NCBI GenBank assembly: GCA_963932465.1
Contig: CAWVRF010001058.1
Span: 372,001 to 436,000, forward strand
Source: Maratus speciosus
Lineage: Eukaryota > Arthropoda > Arachnida > Araneae > Salticidae
Length of the DNA stretch: 64,000 nucleotides
Direction of reading: 5' to 3'
Shown here: one piece after another, positions 1 to 11,040 of the stretch
Numbering within the stretch: position 1 is the stretch's first letter
Layout of the letters: every line of letters starts with the position of its first letter
Notes under the pieces: model-generated
The model's database searches: none
What the model was told of the DNA's origin: nothing
Seen by the model: the letters and a program-made list of their open reading frames with translations, nothing else
Translations under genes and position numbers: made by a program

Positions 1-420
1 CATTGTTAGAAAATTCATCAGAAAGAGTTACCTCATATAAAACACGCAATATTTATGAATTGAATTCCGGTGCAGGGCTGAAAATTAATTTCTTAATAAA
101 TAATAAAGCGAAACCGAATATATTGTTTCAACAATAAAGAATTGTTAGAATATTCATCAGAAAGAGTTACCGCATATAAAACACGCAATATTTATGAATT
201 GAATTCCGGTGCAGGGCTCAAAATTAATTTCTTAATAAATAATAAAGCGAAACCGAATATATTGTTTCAACAATCAAAGCATTGTTAGAAAATTCATCAG
301 AAAGAGTTACCGCATATAAAACACGCAATATTTATGAATTGAATTCCGGTGCATGGCTGAAAATTAATTTCTTAATAAATAATAAAGCGAAACCGAATAT
401 ATTGTTTCAACAATCAAAGC

Positions 421-560
421 ATTGTTAGAAAATTCATCAGAAAGAGTTACCGCATATAAAACACGCAATATTTATGAATTGAATTCCGGTGCAGGGCTGA
501 AAATTAATTTCTTAATAAATAATAAAGCGAAACCGAATATATTGTTTCAACAATCAAAGC
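421..560 (+). repeat. Reference (type A) 140-bp monomer
   Basis: This copy carries the majority base at every position I compared and is the yardstick for the other types. Positions below are monomer coordinates. It contains a TATAAAA string at 35-41, an EcoRI-type GAATTC at 61-66, the most G/C-rich stretch (12 of 20) at 61-80, a 10-bp palindrome AAATTAATTT at 81-90, two AATAAA strings at 94-99 and 101-106, the nearly invariant AACCGAATATA at 111-121, and an imperfect dyad ATTGTT-TC-AACAAT at 121-134. G/C is 41 of 140 by hand count. The strand is arbitrary; I use the strand given. Confidence 0.95.
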
Positions 561-820
561 ATTGTTAGAAAATTCAACAGAATGAGTTACCGCATATAAA
601 ACATGCAATATTTATTTATTGATTTCCGGTGCACCGCTGAAAATTAATTTCTTAATAAATAATAAAGCGAAACCGAATATATTGTTTCAACAATCAAAGC
701 ATTGTTAGAAAATTCATCAGAAAGAGTTACCGCATATAAAACACGCAATATTTATGAATTGAATCCCGGTGCAGGGCTCAAAATTAATTTCTTAGTAAAT
801 AATAAAGCGAAACCGAATAT

Positions 821-834
821 ATTGTTTAAACAAT
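821..834. repeat. 14-bp perfect palindrome ATTGTTTAAACAAT (C-type example)
   Basis: In C monomers a single C-to-A change turns the reference ATTGTTTCAACAAT at monomer positions 121-134 into a perfect 14-bp palindrome. This is the first example, and it recurs in most C monomers across the array. Whether a protein binds it is unknown. Confidence 0.95.
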
Positions 835-1260
835 GAAAGCATTGTTAGAAAATTCATCAGAAAGAGTTACCGCATATAAAACACGCAATATTTATGAATT
901 GAATTCCGGTGCAGGGCTGAAAATTAATTTCTTAATAAATAATAAAGCGAAACCGAATATATTGTTTCAACAATCAAAGCATTGTTAGAAAATTCATCAG
1001 AAAGAGTTACCGCATATAAAACACGCAATATTTATGAATTGAATTCCGGTGCAGGTCTGAAAATTAATTTCTTAATAAATAATAAAGCGAAACCGAATAT
1101 ATTGTTTCAACAATCAAAGCATTGTTAGAAAATTCATCAGAAAGAGTTACCTCATATGAAACACGCAATATTTATGAATTGAATTCCGGTGCAGGGCTGA
1201 AAATTAATTTCTTAATAAATAATAAAGCGAAACCGAATATATTGTTTCAACAATCAAAGC

Positions 1261-1390
1261 ACTGTTAGAAAATTCATCAGAAAGAGTTACCGCAAATAAA
1301 ACACGCAATTGAATTCCGCTGTAGGGCTCAAAATTAATTTATTAATAAATAATAAAGCGAAACCGAATATATTGTTTCAACAATCAAAGC
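1261..1390 (+). repeat. 130-bp L monomer, copy 1
   Basis: It reads 'acgcaattgaattcc' where the reference reads 'acgcaatatttatgaattgaattcc', which is exactly 10 bases shorter. The lost segment lies between two AAT triplets, so one AAT remains. It also has 'cactgttag' at its start, 'gcaaataaaac' and 'ccgctgtaggg'. The same set of linked changes appears in four other copies far to the right, so all descend from one deletion. Confidence 0.95.
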
Positions 1391-1616
1391 ATTGTTAGAA
1401 AATTCATCAGAAAGAGTTACCGCATATAAAACACGCAATATTTATGAATTGAATCCCGGTGCAGGGCTCAAAATTAATTTCTTAGTAAATAATAAAGCGA
1501 AACCGAATATATTGTTTAAACAATGAAAGCATTGTTAGAAAATTCATTAGAAAGAGTTACCGCATATAAAACACGCAATATTTATGAATTGAATTCCGGT
1601 GCAGGGCTCAAAATTA

Positions 1617-1630
1617 ATTTATTAATAAAT
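1617..1630. repeat. 14-bp perfect palindrome ATTTATTAATAAAT (B-type example)
   Basis: In B and K monomers the reference C at monomer position 91 is A, which makes positions 87-100 a perfect palindrome. The first B example is given. It recurs in most B and K monomers. Confidence 0.95.
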
Positions 1631-1810
1631 AATAAAGCGAAACCGAATATATTGTTTCAACAATCAAAGCATTGTTAGAAAATTCAACAGAAAGAGTTAC
1701 CGCATATAAAACACGCAATATTTATTAATTGAATTCCGGTGCAGGGCTGAAAATTAATTTCTTAATAAATAATAAAGCGAAACCGAATATATTGTTTCAA
1801 CAATCAAAGC

Positions 1811-3489
1811 ATTGTTAGAAAATTCATCAGAAAGAGTTACCTCATATAAAACACGCAATATTTATGAATTGAATTCCGGTGCAGGGCTGAAAATTAATTT
1901 CTTAATAAATAATAAAGCGAAACCGAATATATTGTTTCAACAATAAAGAATTGTTAGAATATTCATCAGAAAGAGTTACCGCATATAAAACACGCAATAT
2001 TTATGAATTGAATTCCGGTGCAGGGCTCAAAATTAATTTCTTACTAAATAATAAAGCGAAACCGAATATATTGTTTCAACAATCAAAGCATTGTTAGAAA
2101 ATTCATCAGAAAGAGTTACCGCATATAAAACACGCAATATTTATGAATTGAATTCCGGTGCATGGCTGAAAATTAATTTCTTAATAAATAATAAAGCGAA
2201 ACCGAATATATTGTTTCAACAATCAAAGCATTGTTAGAAAATTCATCAGAAAGAGTTACCGCATATAAAACACGCAATATTTATGAATTGAATTCCGGTG
2301 CAGGGCTGAAAATTAATTTCTTAATAAATAATAAAGCGAAACCGAATATATTGTTTCAACAATCAAAGCATTGTTAGAAAATTCAACAGAATGAGTTACC
2401 GCATATAAAACATGCAATATTTATTTATTGATTTCCGGTGCACCGCTGAAAATTAATTTCTTAATAAATAATAAAGCGAAACCGAATATATTGTTTCAAC
2501 AATCAAAGCATTGTTAGAAAATTCATCAGAAAGAGTTACCGCATATAAAACACGCAATATTTATGAATTGAATCCCGGTGCAGGGCTCAAAATTAATTTC
2601 TTAGTAAATAATAAAGCGAAACCGAATATATTGTTTAAACAATGAAAGCATTGTTAGAAAATTCATCAGAAAGAGTTACCGCATATAAAACACGCAATAT
2701 TTATGAATTGAATTCCGGTGCAGGGCTCAAAATTAATTAATTAATAAATAATAAAGCGAAACCGAATATATTGTTTCAACAATCAAAGCATTGTTAGAAA
2801 ATTCAACAGAAAGAGTTACCGCATATAAAACACGCAATATTTATTAATTGAATTCCGGTGCAGGGCGGAAAATTAATTTCTTAATAAATAATAAAGCGAA
2901 ACCGAATATATTGTTTCAACAATCAAAGCATTGTTAGAAAATTCATCAGAAAGAGTTACCGCATATAAAACACGCAATATTTATGAATTGAATTCCGGTG
3001 CAGGGCTGAAAATTAATTTCTTAATAAATAATAAAGCGAAACCGAATATATTGTTTCAACAATCAAAGCATTGTTAGAAAATTCAACAGAATGAGTTACC
3101 GCATATAAAACACGCAATATTTATTTATTGATTTCCGGTGCAGGGCTCAAAATTAATTTCTTAATAAATAATAAAGCGAAACCGAATATATTGTTTCAAC
3201 AATCAAAGCATTGTTAGAAAATTCATCAGAAAGAGTTACCGCATATAAAACACGCAATATTTATGAATTGAATTCCGCTGCAGGGCTCAAAATTAATTTA
3301 TTAATAAATAATAAAGCGAAACCGAATATATTGTTTCAAGAATCAAAGCATTGTTAGAAAATTCAACAGAAAGAGTTACCGCATATAAAACACGCAATAT
3401 TTATTAATTGAATTCCGGTGCAGGGCTGAAAATTAATTTCTTAATAAATAATAAAGCGAAACCGAATATATTGTTTCAACAATCAAAGC
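1811..3489 (+). repeat. Higher-order repeat block of 12 monomers (1679 bp)
   Basis: The order is E monomer, 'ctca'/'ctta' with 'ttactaaat', A 'gcatgg', A, D', C, B' ('attaattaattaat'), P with 'gcaggcgg', A, a D-like monomer ending 'gcagggctc', K and P. The E monomer returns at 3490. The length is 12 x 140 minus one. The first six monomers match those from 2 in order and in diagnostic bases. The D-like monomer near 3070-3209 joins a D front to a non-D 'cagggctc' back and so looks recombinant. Confidence 0.9.
2732..2745. repeat. 14-bp perfect palindrome ATTAATTAATTAAT (B'-type example)
   Basis: The B' monomer in the terminal cassette has a different palindrome, at monomer positions 83-96, overlapping the place used by the B-type one. 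It recurs in the other B' monomers except the one near 4420, which has 'attagttaatt'. Confidence 0.93.
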
Positions 3490-4888
3490 ATTGTTAGAAA
3501 ATTCATCAGAAAGAGTTACCTCATATAAAACACGCAATATTTATGAATTGAATTCCGGTGCAGGGCTGAAAATTAATTTCTTAATAAATAATAAAGCGAA
3601 ACCGAATATATTGTTTCAACAATAAAGAATTGTTAGAATATTCATCAGAAAGAGTTACCGCATATAAAACACGCAATATTTATGAATTGAATTCCGGTGC
3701 AGGGCTCAAAATTAATTTCTTAATAAATAATAAAGCGAAACCGAATATATTGTTTCAACAATCAAAGCATTGTTAGAAAATTCATCAGAAAGAGTTACCG
3801 CATATAAAACACGCAATATTTATGAATTGAATTCCGGTGCAGGGCTGAAAATTAATTTCTTAATAAATAATAAAGCGAAACCGAACATATTGTTTCAACA
3901 ATCAAAGCATTGTTAGAAAATTCATCAGAAAGAGTTACCGCATATAAAACACGCAATATTTATGAATTGAATTCCGGTGCAGGGCTGAAAATTAATTTCT
4001 TAATAAATAATAAAGCGAAACCGAATATATTGTTTCAACAATCAAAGCATTGTTAGAAAATTCAACAGAATAAGTTACCGCATATAAAACATGCAATATT
4101 TATTTATTGATTTCCGGTGCACCGCTGAAAATTAATTTCTTAATAAATAATAAAGTGAAACCGAATATATTGTTTCAACAATCAAAGCATTGTTAGAAAA
4201 TTCATCAGAAAGAGTTACCGCATATAAAACACGCAATATTTATGAATTGAATCCCGGTGCAGGGCTCAAAATTAATTTCTTAGTAAATAATAAAGCGAAA
4301 CCGAATATATTGTTTAAACAATGAAAGCATTGTTAGAAAATTCATCAGAAAGAGTTACCGCATATAAAACACGCAATATTTATGAATTGAATTCCGGTGC
4401 AGGGCTCAAAATTAGTTAATTAATAAATAATAAAGCGAAACCGAATATATTGTTTCAACAATCAAAGCATTGTTAGAAAATTCAACAGAAAGAGTTACCG
4501 CATATAAAACACGCAATATTTATTAATTGAATTCCGGTGCAGGGCTGAAAATTAATTTCTTAATAAATAATAAAGCGAAACCGAATATATTGTTTCAACA
4601 ATCAAAGCATTGTTAGAAAATTCATCAGAAAGAGTTACCGCATATAAAACACGCAATATTTATGAATTGAATTCCGGTGCAGGGCTGAAAATTAATTTCT
4701 TAATAAATAATAAAGCGAAACCGAATATATTGTTTCAACAATCAAAGCATTGTTAGAAAATACAACAGAATGAGTTACCGCATATAAAACACGCAATATT
4801 TATTTATTGATTTCCGGTGCACCGCTGAAAATTAATTTCTTAATAAATAATAAAGCGAAACCGAATATATTGTTTCAACAATCAAAGC
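3490..4888 (+). repeat. Higher-order repeat block of 10 monomers (1399 bp)
   Basis: This is the third block in the left zone. Its order is E monomer, 'ctca'/'ctta', A, A, D', C, B' (with 'attagttaatt'), P, A and D, followed by another E monomer at 4889-5027. The length is 10 x 140 minus one. Compared with the previous block it lacks two monomers between D and the closing E monomer, so the 13-12-10 series is explained by gain or loss of whole monomers in the middle while both ends stay fixed. Confidence 0.88.
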
Positions 4889-5027
4889 ATTGTTAGAAAA
4901 TTCATCAGAAAGAGTTACCTCATATAAAACACGCAATATTTATGAATTGATTTCCGGTGCAGGGCTGAAAATTAATTTCTTAATAAATAATAAAGCGAAA
5001 CCGAATATATTGTTTCAACAATAAAGA
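4049..5027 (+). repeat. Terminal cassette D'-C-B'-P-A-D-E, copy 1
   Basis: Seven monomers (979 bp = 7 x 140 minus 1) in the order D', C, B', P, A, D and a 'gttacctcat...gatttcc' monomer ending in the E junction. The same ordered set ends larger units at 16357-17335, 28816-29794, 38053-39031 and 41412-42390, and a version without P ends one at 7267-8105. The immediate right neighbour is an O-type monomer. The cassette marks unit ends. Confidence 0.85.
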
Positions 5028-8000
5028 ATTGTTAGAATATTCATCAGAAAGAGTTACCGCATATAAAACACGCAATATTTATGAATTGAATTCCGGTGCA
5101 GGGCTGAAAATTAATTTCTTAATAAATAATAAACCGAAACCGAATATATTGTTTCTACAATCAAAGCATTGTTAGAAAATTCATCAGAAAGAGTTACCGC
5201 ATATAAAACACGCAATATTTATGAATTGAATTCCGGTGCAGGGCTGAAAATTAATTTCTTAATAAATAATAAAGCGAAACCGAATATAATGTTTCAACAA
5301 TCAAAGCATTGTTAGAAAATTCATCAGAAAGAGTTACCGCATATAAAACACCTAATATTTATAAATTGAATTCCGGTGCAGGGCTGAAAATTAATTTCTT
5401 AATAAATAATAAAGCGAAACCGAATATATTGTTTCAACAATCAAAGCATTGTTAGAAAATTCATCAGAAAGAGTTACCGCATATAAAACACGCAATATTT
5501 ATGAATTGAATTCCGGTGCAGGGCTGAAAATTAATTTCTTAATAAATAATAAAGCGAAACCGAATATATTGTTTCAACAATCAAAGCATTGTTAGAAAAT
5601 ACAACAGAATGAGTTACCGCATATAAAACACGCAATATTTATTTATTGATTTCCGGTGCACCGCTGAAAATTAATTTCTTAATAAATAATAAAGCGAAAC
5701 CGAATATATTGTTTCAACAATCAAAGCATTGTTAGAAAATTCATCAGAAAGAGTTATCGCATATAAAACACGCAATATTTATGAATTGCATTCCGGTGCA
5801 GGGCTGAAAAGTAATTTTTTAATAAATAATAAAGCGAAACCGAATATATTGTTTCAACAATGAAAGCATTGTTAGAAAATTCATCAGAAAGAGTTACCGC
5901 ATATAAAACACGCAATATTTATGAATTGAATTCCGGTGCAGGGCTCAAAATTAATTTATTAATAAATAATAAAGCGAAACCGAATATATTGTTTCAACAA
6001 TCAAAGCATTGTTAGAAAATTCATCAGAAAGAGTTACCGCATATAAAACACGCAATATTTATGAATTGAATTCCGGTGCAGGGCTGAAAATTAATTTCTT
6101 AATAAATAATAAAGCGAAACCGAATATATTGTTTCAACAATCAAAGCATTGTTAGAAAATACAACAGAATGAGTTACCGCATATAAAACACGCAATATTT
6201 ATTTATTGATTTCCGGTGCACCGCTGAAAATTAATTTTTAATAAATAATAAAGCGAAACCGAATATATTGTTTCAACAATCAAAGCATTGTTAGAAAATT
6301 CATCAGAAAGAGTTACCTCATATAAAACACGCAATATTTATGAATTGAATTCCGGTGTAGGGCTCAAAATTAATTTATTAATAAATAATAAAGCGAAACC
6401 GAATATATTGTTTCAACAATCAAAGCATTGTTAGAAAATTCATCAGAAAGAGTTACCGCATATAAGACACGCAATATTTATGAATTGAATTCCGGTGCGG
6501 GGCTCAAAATTAATTTATTAATATATAATAAAGCGAAACCGAATATATTGTTTCAACAATCAAAGCATTGTTAGAAAATTCATCAGAAAGAGTTACCGCA
6601 TATAAAACACACAATATTTATGAATTGAATTCCGGTGCAGGGCTCAAAATTAATTTATTAATAAATAATAAAGCGAAACCGAATATATTGTTTCAACAAT
6701 CAAAGCATTGTTAGAAAATTCATCAGAAAGAGTTACCGCATATAAAAAAAGCAATATTTATGAATTGAATTCCGGTGCAGGGCTGAAAATTAATTTCTTA
6801 ATAAATAATAAAGCGAAACCGAATATATTGTTTCAACAATCAAAGCATTGTTAGAAAATTCATCAGAAAGAGTTACCGCATATAAAACACACAATATTTA
6901 TGAATTGAATTCCGGTGCAGGGCTGAAAATTAATTTCTTAATAAATAATAAAGCGAAACCGAATATATTGTTTCAACAATCAAAGCATTGTTAGAAAATT
7001 TATCAGAAAGAGTTACCGCATATAAAACACGCAATATTTATGAATTGATTTCCGGTGCAGGGCTGAAAATTAATTTCTTAATAAATAATAAAGCGAAACC
7101 GAATATATTGTTTCAACAATCAAAGCATTGTTAGAAAATTCATCAGAAAGAGTTACCGCATATAAAACACGCAATATTTATGAATTGAATTCCGCTGCAG
7201 GGCTCAAAATTAATTTATTAATAAATAATAAAGCGAAACCGAATATATTGTTTCAACAATCAAAGCATTGTTAGAAAATTCAACAGAATAAGTTACCGCA
7301 TATAAAACATGCAATATTTATTTATTGATTTCCGGTGCACCGCTGAAAATTAATTTCTTAATAAATAATAAAGCGAAACCGAATATATTGTTTCAACAAT
7401 CAAAGCATTGTTAGAAAATTCATCAGAAAGAGTTACCGCATATAAAACACGCAATATTTATGAATTGAATCCCGGTGCAGGGCTCAAAATTAATTTCTTA
7501 GTAAATAATAAAGCGAAACCGAATATATTGTTTAAACAATGAAAGCATTGTTAGAAAATTCATCAGAAAGAGTTACCGCATATAAAACACGCAATATTTA
7601 TGAATTGAATTCCGGTGCAGGGCTCAAAATTAATTAATTAATAAATAATAAAGCGAAACCGAATATATTGTTTCAACAATCAAAGCATTGTTAGAAAATT
7701 CATCAGAAAGAGTTACCGCATATAAAACACGCAATATTTATGAATTGAATTCCGGTGCAGGGCTGAAAATTAATTTCTTAATAAATAATAAAGCGAAACC
7801 GAATATATTGTTTCAACAATCAAAGCATTGTTAGAAAATACAACAGAATGAGTTACCGCATATAAAACACGCAATATTTATTTATTGATTTCCGGTGCAC
7901 CGCTGAAAATTAATTTCTTAATAAATAATAAAGCGAAACCGAATATATTGTTTCAACAATCAAAGCATTGTTAGAAAATTCATCAGAAAGAGTTACCTCA

Positions 8001-8105
8001 TATAAAACACGCAATATTTATGAATTGATTTCCGGTGCAGGTCTGAAAATTAATTTCTTAATAAATAATAAAGCGAAACCGAATATATTGTTTCAACAAT
8101 AAAGA
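5028..8105 (+). repeat. Unit of 22 monomers between E junctions
   Basis: It begins with O ('aaaccgaaaccg', 'tttctacaatc'), A with 'ataatgttt', M, A, D, J, B, A and D (one base short near 6230), then B-like, I, B, F, G, H and K. It closes with the terminal cassette lacking P (7267-8105). It is the first unit in the window with the O-M head and the I-B-F-G-H-K run that dominate the rest of the array. The length of 3078 bp equals 22 x 140 minus 2. Confidence 0.82.
7267..8105 (+). repeat. Terminal cassette lacking P (D'-C-B'-A-D-E), copy 2
   Basis: Six monomers, 839 bp = 6 x 140 minus 1. It has the same order as the other terminal cassettes except that the 'ttattaattg' P monomer between B' and A is absent, a clean loss of one monomer. 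The closing monomer has 'gcaggtctg' rather than 'gcagggctg'. An O-type monomer follows directly, as it does after the other cassettes. Confidence 0.82.
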
Positions 8106-10839
8106 ATTGTTAGAATATTCATCAGAAAGAGTTACCGCATATAAAACACGCAATATTTATGAATTGAATTCCGGTGCAGGGCTGAAAATTAATTTCTTAA
8201 TAAATAATAAACCGAAACCGAATATATTGTTTCTACAATCAAAGCATTGTTAGAAAATTCATCAGAAAGAGTTACCGCATATAAAACACGCAATATTTAT
8301 GAATTGAATTCCGGTGCAGGGCTGAAAATTAATTTCTTAATAAATAATAAAGCGAAACCGAATATATTGTTTCAACAATCAAAGCATTGTTAGAAAATTC
8401 ATCAGAAAGAGTTACCGCATATAAAACACGCAATATTTATGAATTGAATTCCGGTGCAGGGCTGAAAATTAATTTCTTAATAAATAATAAAGCGAAACCG
8501 AATATATTGTTTCAACAATCAAAGCATTGTTAGAAAATTCATCAGAAAGAGTTACCGCATATAAAACACGCAATATTTATGAATTGAATTCCGCTGCAGG
8601 GCTCAAAATTAATTTATTAATAAATAATAAAGCGAAACCGAATATATTGTTTCAACAATCAAAGCATTGTTAGAAAATTCATCAGAAACAGTTACCGCAT
8701 ATAAAACACGCAATATTTATGAATTGAATCCCGGTGCAGGGCTCAAAATTAAGTTCTTAGTAAATAATAAAGCGAAACCGAATATATTGTTTAAACAATC
8801 AAAGCATTGTTAGAAAATTCATCAGAAAGAGTTATCGCATATAAAACACGCAATATTTATGAATTGCATTCCGGTGCAGGGCTGAAAAGTAATTTTTTAA
8901 TAAATAATAAAGCGAAACCGAATATATTGTTTCAACAATGAAAGCATTGTTAGAAAATTCATCAGAAAGAGTTACCGCATATAAAACACGCAATATTTAT
9001 GAATTGAATTCCGGTGCAGGGCTCAAAATTAATTTATTAATAAATAATAAAGCGAAACCGAATATATTGTTTCAACAATCAAAGCATTGTTAGAAAATTC
9101 ATCAGAAAGAGTTACCGCATATAAAACACGCAATATTTATGAATTGAATTCCGGTGCAGGGCTGAAAATTAATTTCTTAATAAATAATAAAGCGAAACCG
9201 AATATATTGTTTCAACAATCAAAGCATTGTTAGAAAATACAACAGAAAGAGTTACCTCATATAAAACACGCAATATTTATGAATTGAATTCCGGTGCAGG
9301 GCTCAAAATTAATTTATTAATAAATAATAAAGCGAAACCGAATATATTGTTTCAACAATCAAAGCATTGTTAGAAAATACAACAGAATGAGTTACCGCAT
9401 ATAAAACACGCAATATTTATTTATTGATTTCCGGTGCACCGCTGAAAATTAATTTCTTAATAAATAATAAAGCGAAACCGAATATATTGTTTCAACAATC
9501 AAAGCATTGTTAGAAAATTCATCAGAAAGAGTTACCTCATATAAAACACGCAATATTTATGAATTGATTTCCGGTGCAGGGCTGAAAATTAATTTCTTAA
9601 TAAATAATAAAGCGAAACCGAATATATTGTTTCTACAATCAAAGCATTGTTAGAAAATTCATCAGAAAGAGTTACCGCATATAAAACACGCAATATTTAT
9701 GAATTGAATTCCGGTGCAGGGCTGAAAATTAATTTCTTAATAAATAATAAAGCGAAACCGAATATATTGTTTCAACAATCAAAGCATTGTTAGAAAATTC
9801 ATCAGAAAGAGTTACCGCATATAAAACACCTAATATTTATAAATTGAATTCCGGTGCAGGGCTGAAAATTTTCTTAATAAATAATAAAGCGAAACCGAAT
9901 ATATTGTTTCAACAATCAAAGCATTGTTAGAAAATTCATCAGAAAGAGTTACCGCATATAAAACACGCAATATTTATGAATTGAATTCCGGTGCAGGGCT
10001 GAAAATTAATTTCTTAATAAATTATAAAGCGAAACCGAATATATTGTTTCAACAATCAAAGCATTGTTAGAAAATACAACAGAATGAGTTACCGCATATA
10101 AAACACGCAATATTTATTTATTGATTTCCGGTGCACCGCTGAAAATTAATTTCTTAATAAATAATAAAGCGAAACCGAATATATTGTTTCAACAATCAAA
10201 GCATTGTTAGAAAATTCATCAGAAAGAGTTACCTCATATAAAACACGCAATATTTATGAATTGATTTCCGGTGCAGGGCTGAAAATTAATTTCTTAATAA
10301 ATAATAAAGCGAAACCGAATATATTGTTTCAACAATAAAGAATTGTTAGAATATTCATCAGAAAGAGTTACCGCATATAAAACACGCAATATTTATGAAT
10401 TGAATTCCGGTGCAGGGCTGAAAATTAATTTCTTAATAAATAATAAACCGAAACCGAATATATTGTTTCTACAATCAAAGCTTTGTTAGAAAATTCATCA
10501 GAAAGAGTTACCGCATATAAAACACGCAATATTTATGAATTGAATTCCGGTGCAGGGCTGAAAATTAATTTCTTAATAAATAATAAAGCGAAACCGAATA
10601 TATTGTTTCAACAATCAAAGCATTGTTAGAAAATTCATCAGAAAGAGTTACCGCATATAAAACACCTAATATTTATAAATTGAATTCCGGTGCAGGGCTG
10701 AAAATTAATTTCTTAATAAATAATAAAGCGAAACCGAATATATTGTTTCAACAATCAAAGCATTGTTAGAAAATTCATCAGAAAGAGTTACCGCACATAA
10801 AACACGCAATATTTATGAATTGAATTCCGCTGCAGGGCT
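8106..10839 (+). repeat. 2.7-kb tandem duplication, left copy
   Basis: The order is O, A, A, K, C with 'aaacagttacc' and 'aagttcttag', J, B, A, 'acaacagaaag...cctcat' B, D, 'cctcat' A, A with 'tttctacaatc', A, M with the 3-bp deletion, A with 'aattataaag', D, E, O with 'aagctttgtt', A, M and K with 'cacataaa'. Every one of these private markers recurs in order in the right copy, except one 'cctcat' monomer missing there. The marker 'ctttgtt' at 10481 recurs at 13276, an offset of 2795 bp. Confidence 0.88.
9786..9922 (+). repeat. 137-bp M monomer with a 3-bp deletion
   Basis: This M-type monomer ('cacctaat...ataaattg') reads 'gaaaattttctt' where the reference reads 'gaaaattaatttctt', which is three bases shorter. 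The lost triplet lies in the AAATTAATTT palindrome, so the dyad at monomer positions 81-90 is destroyed here. Only one other copy (12581-12717) has the same lesion, and it lies in the duplicated segment. Confidence 0.9.
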
Positions 10840-11040
10840 CAAAATTAATTTCTTAATAAATAATAAAGCGAAACCGAATATATTGTTTCAACAATCAAAG
10901 CATTGTTAGAAAATTCATCAGAAAGAGTTACCTCATATAAAACACGCAATATTTATGAATTGATTTCCGGTGCAGGTCTGAAAATTAATTTCTTAATAAA
11001 TAATAAAGCGAAACCGAATATATTGTTTCAACAATAAAGA

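Larger units (their letters stand above)
2..1810 (+). repeat. Higher-order repeat block of 13 monomers (1809 bp)
   Basis: This block starts with an E-bearing monomer ('gttacctcat', one base short at its end) and runs through 'ctca'/'ctta', A with 'gcatgg', A, D', C, A, A with 'gcaggtctg', a 'catatgaaac' A, the 130-bp L monomer, C, B and P. The same starting monomer then recurs at 1811. The 1809-bp length is 13 x 140 minus the L deletion (10) and the E deletion (1). It shares monomers 1-6 and its P ending with the next block, but the internal A-A-A-L-C-B segment is particular to this copy within the left zone. Confidence 0.9.

Noticed and set aside
421..560. CENP-B box
   Set aside because: I looked for TTCG-N4-A-N2-CGGG on both strands. 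TTCG occurs on the minus strand in 'atattcggtttcgc', but the A and CGGG positions do not match, and the plus-strand 'ttccggtgcaggg' fits neither in sequence nor in spacing.
821..834. Transcription terminator hairpin
   Set aside because: The palindrome has no loop, no G/C stem and no following T run, and there is no gene upstream.
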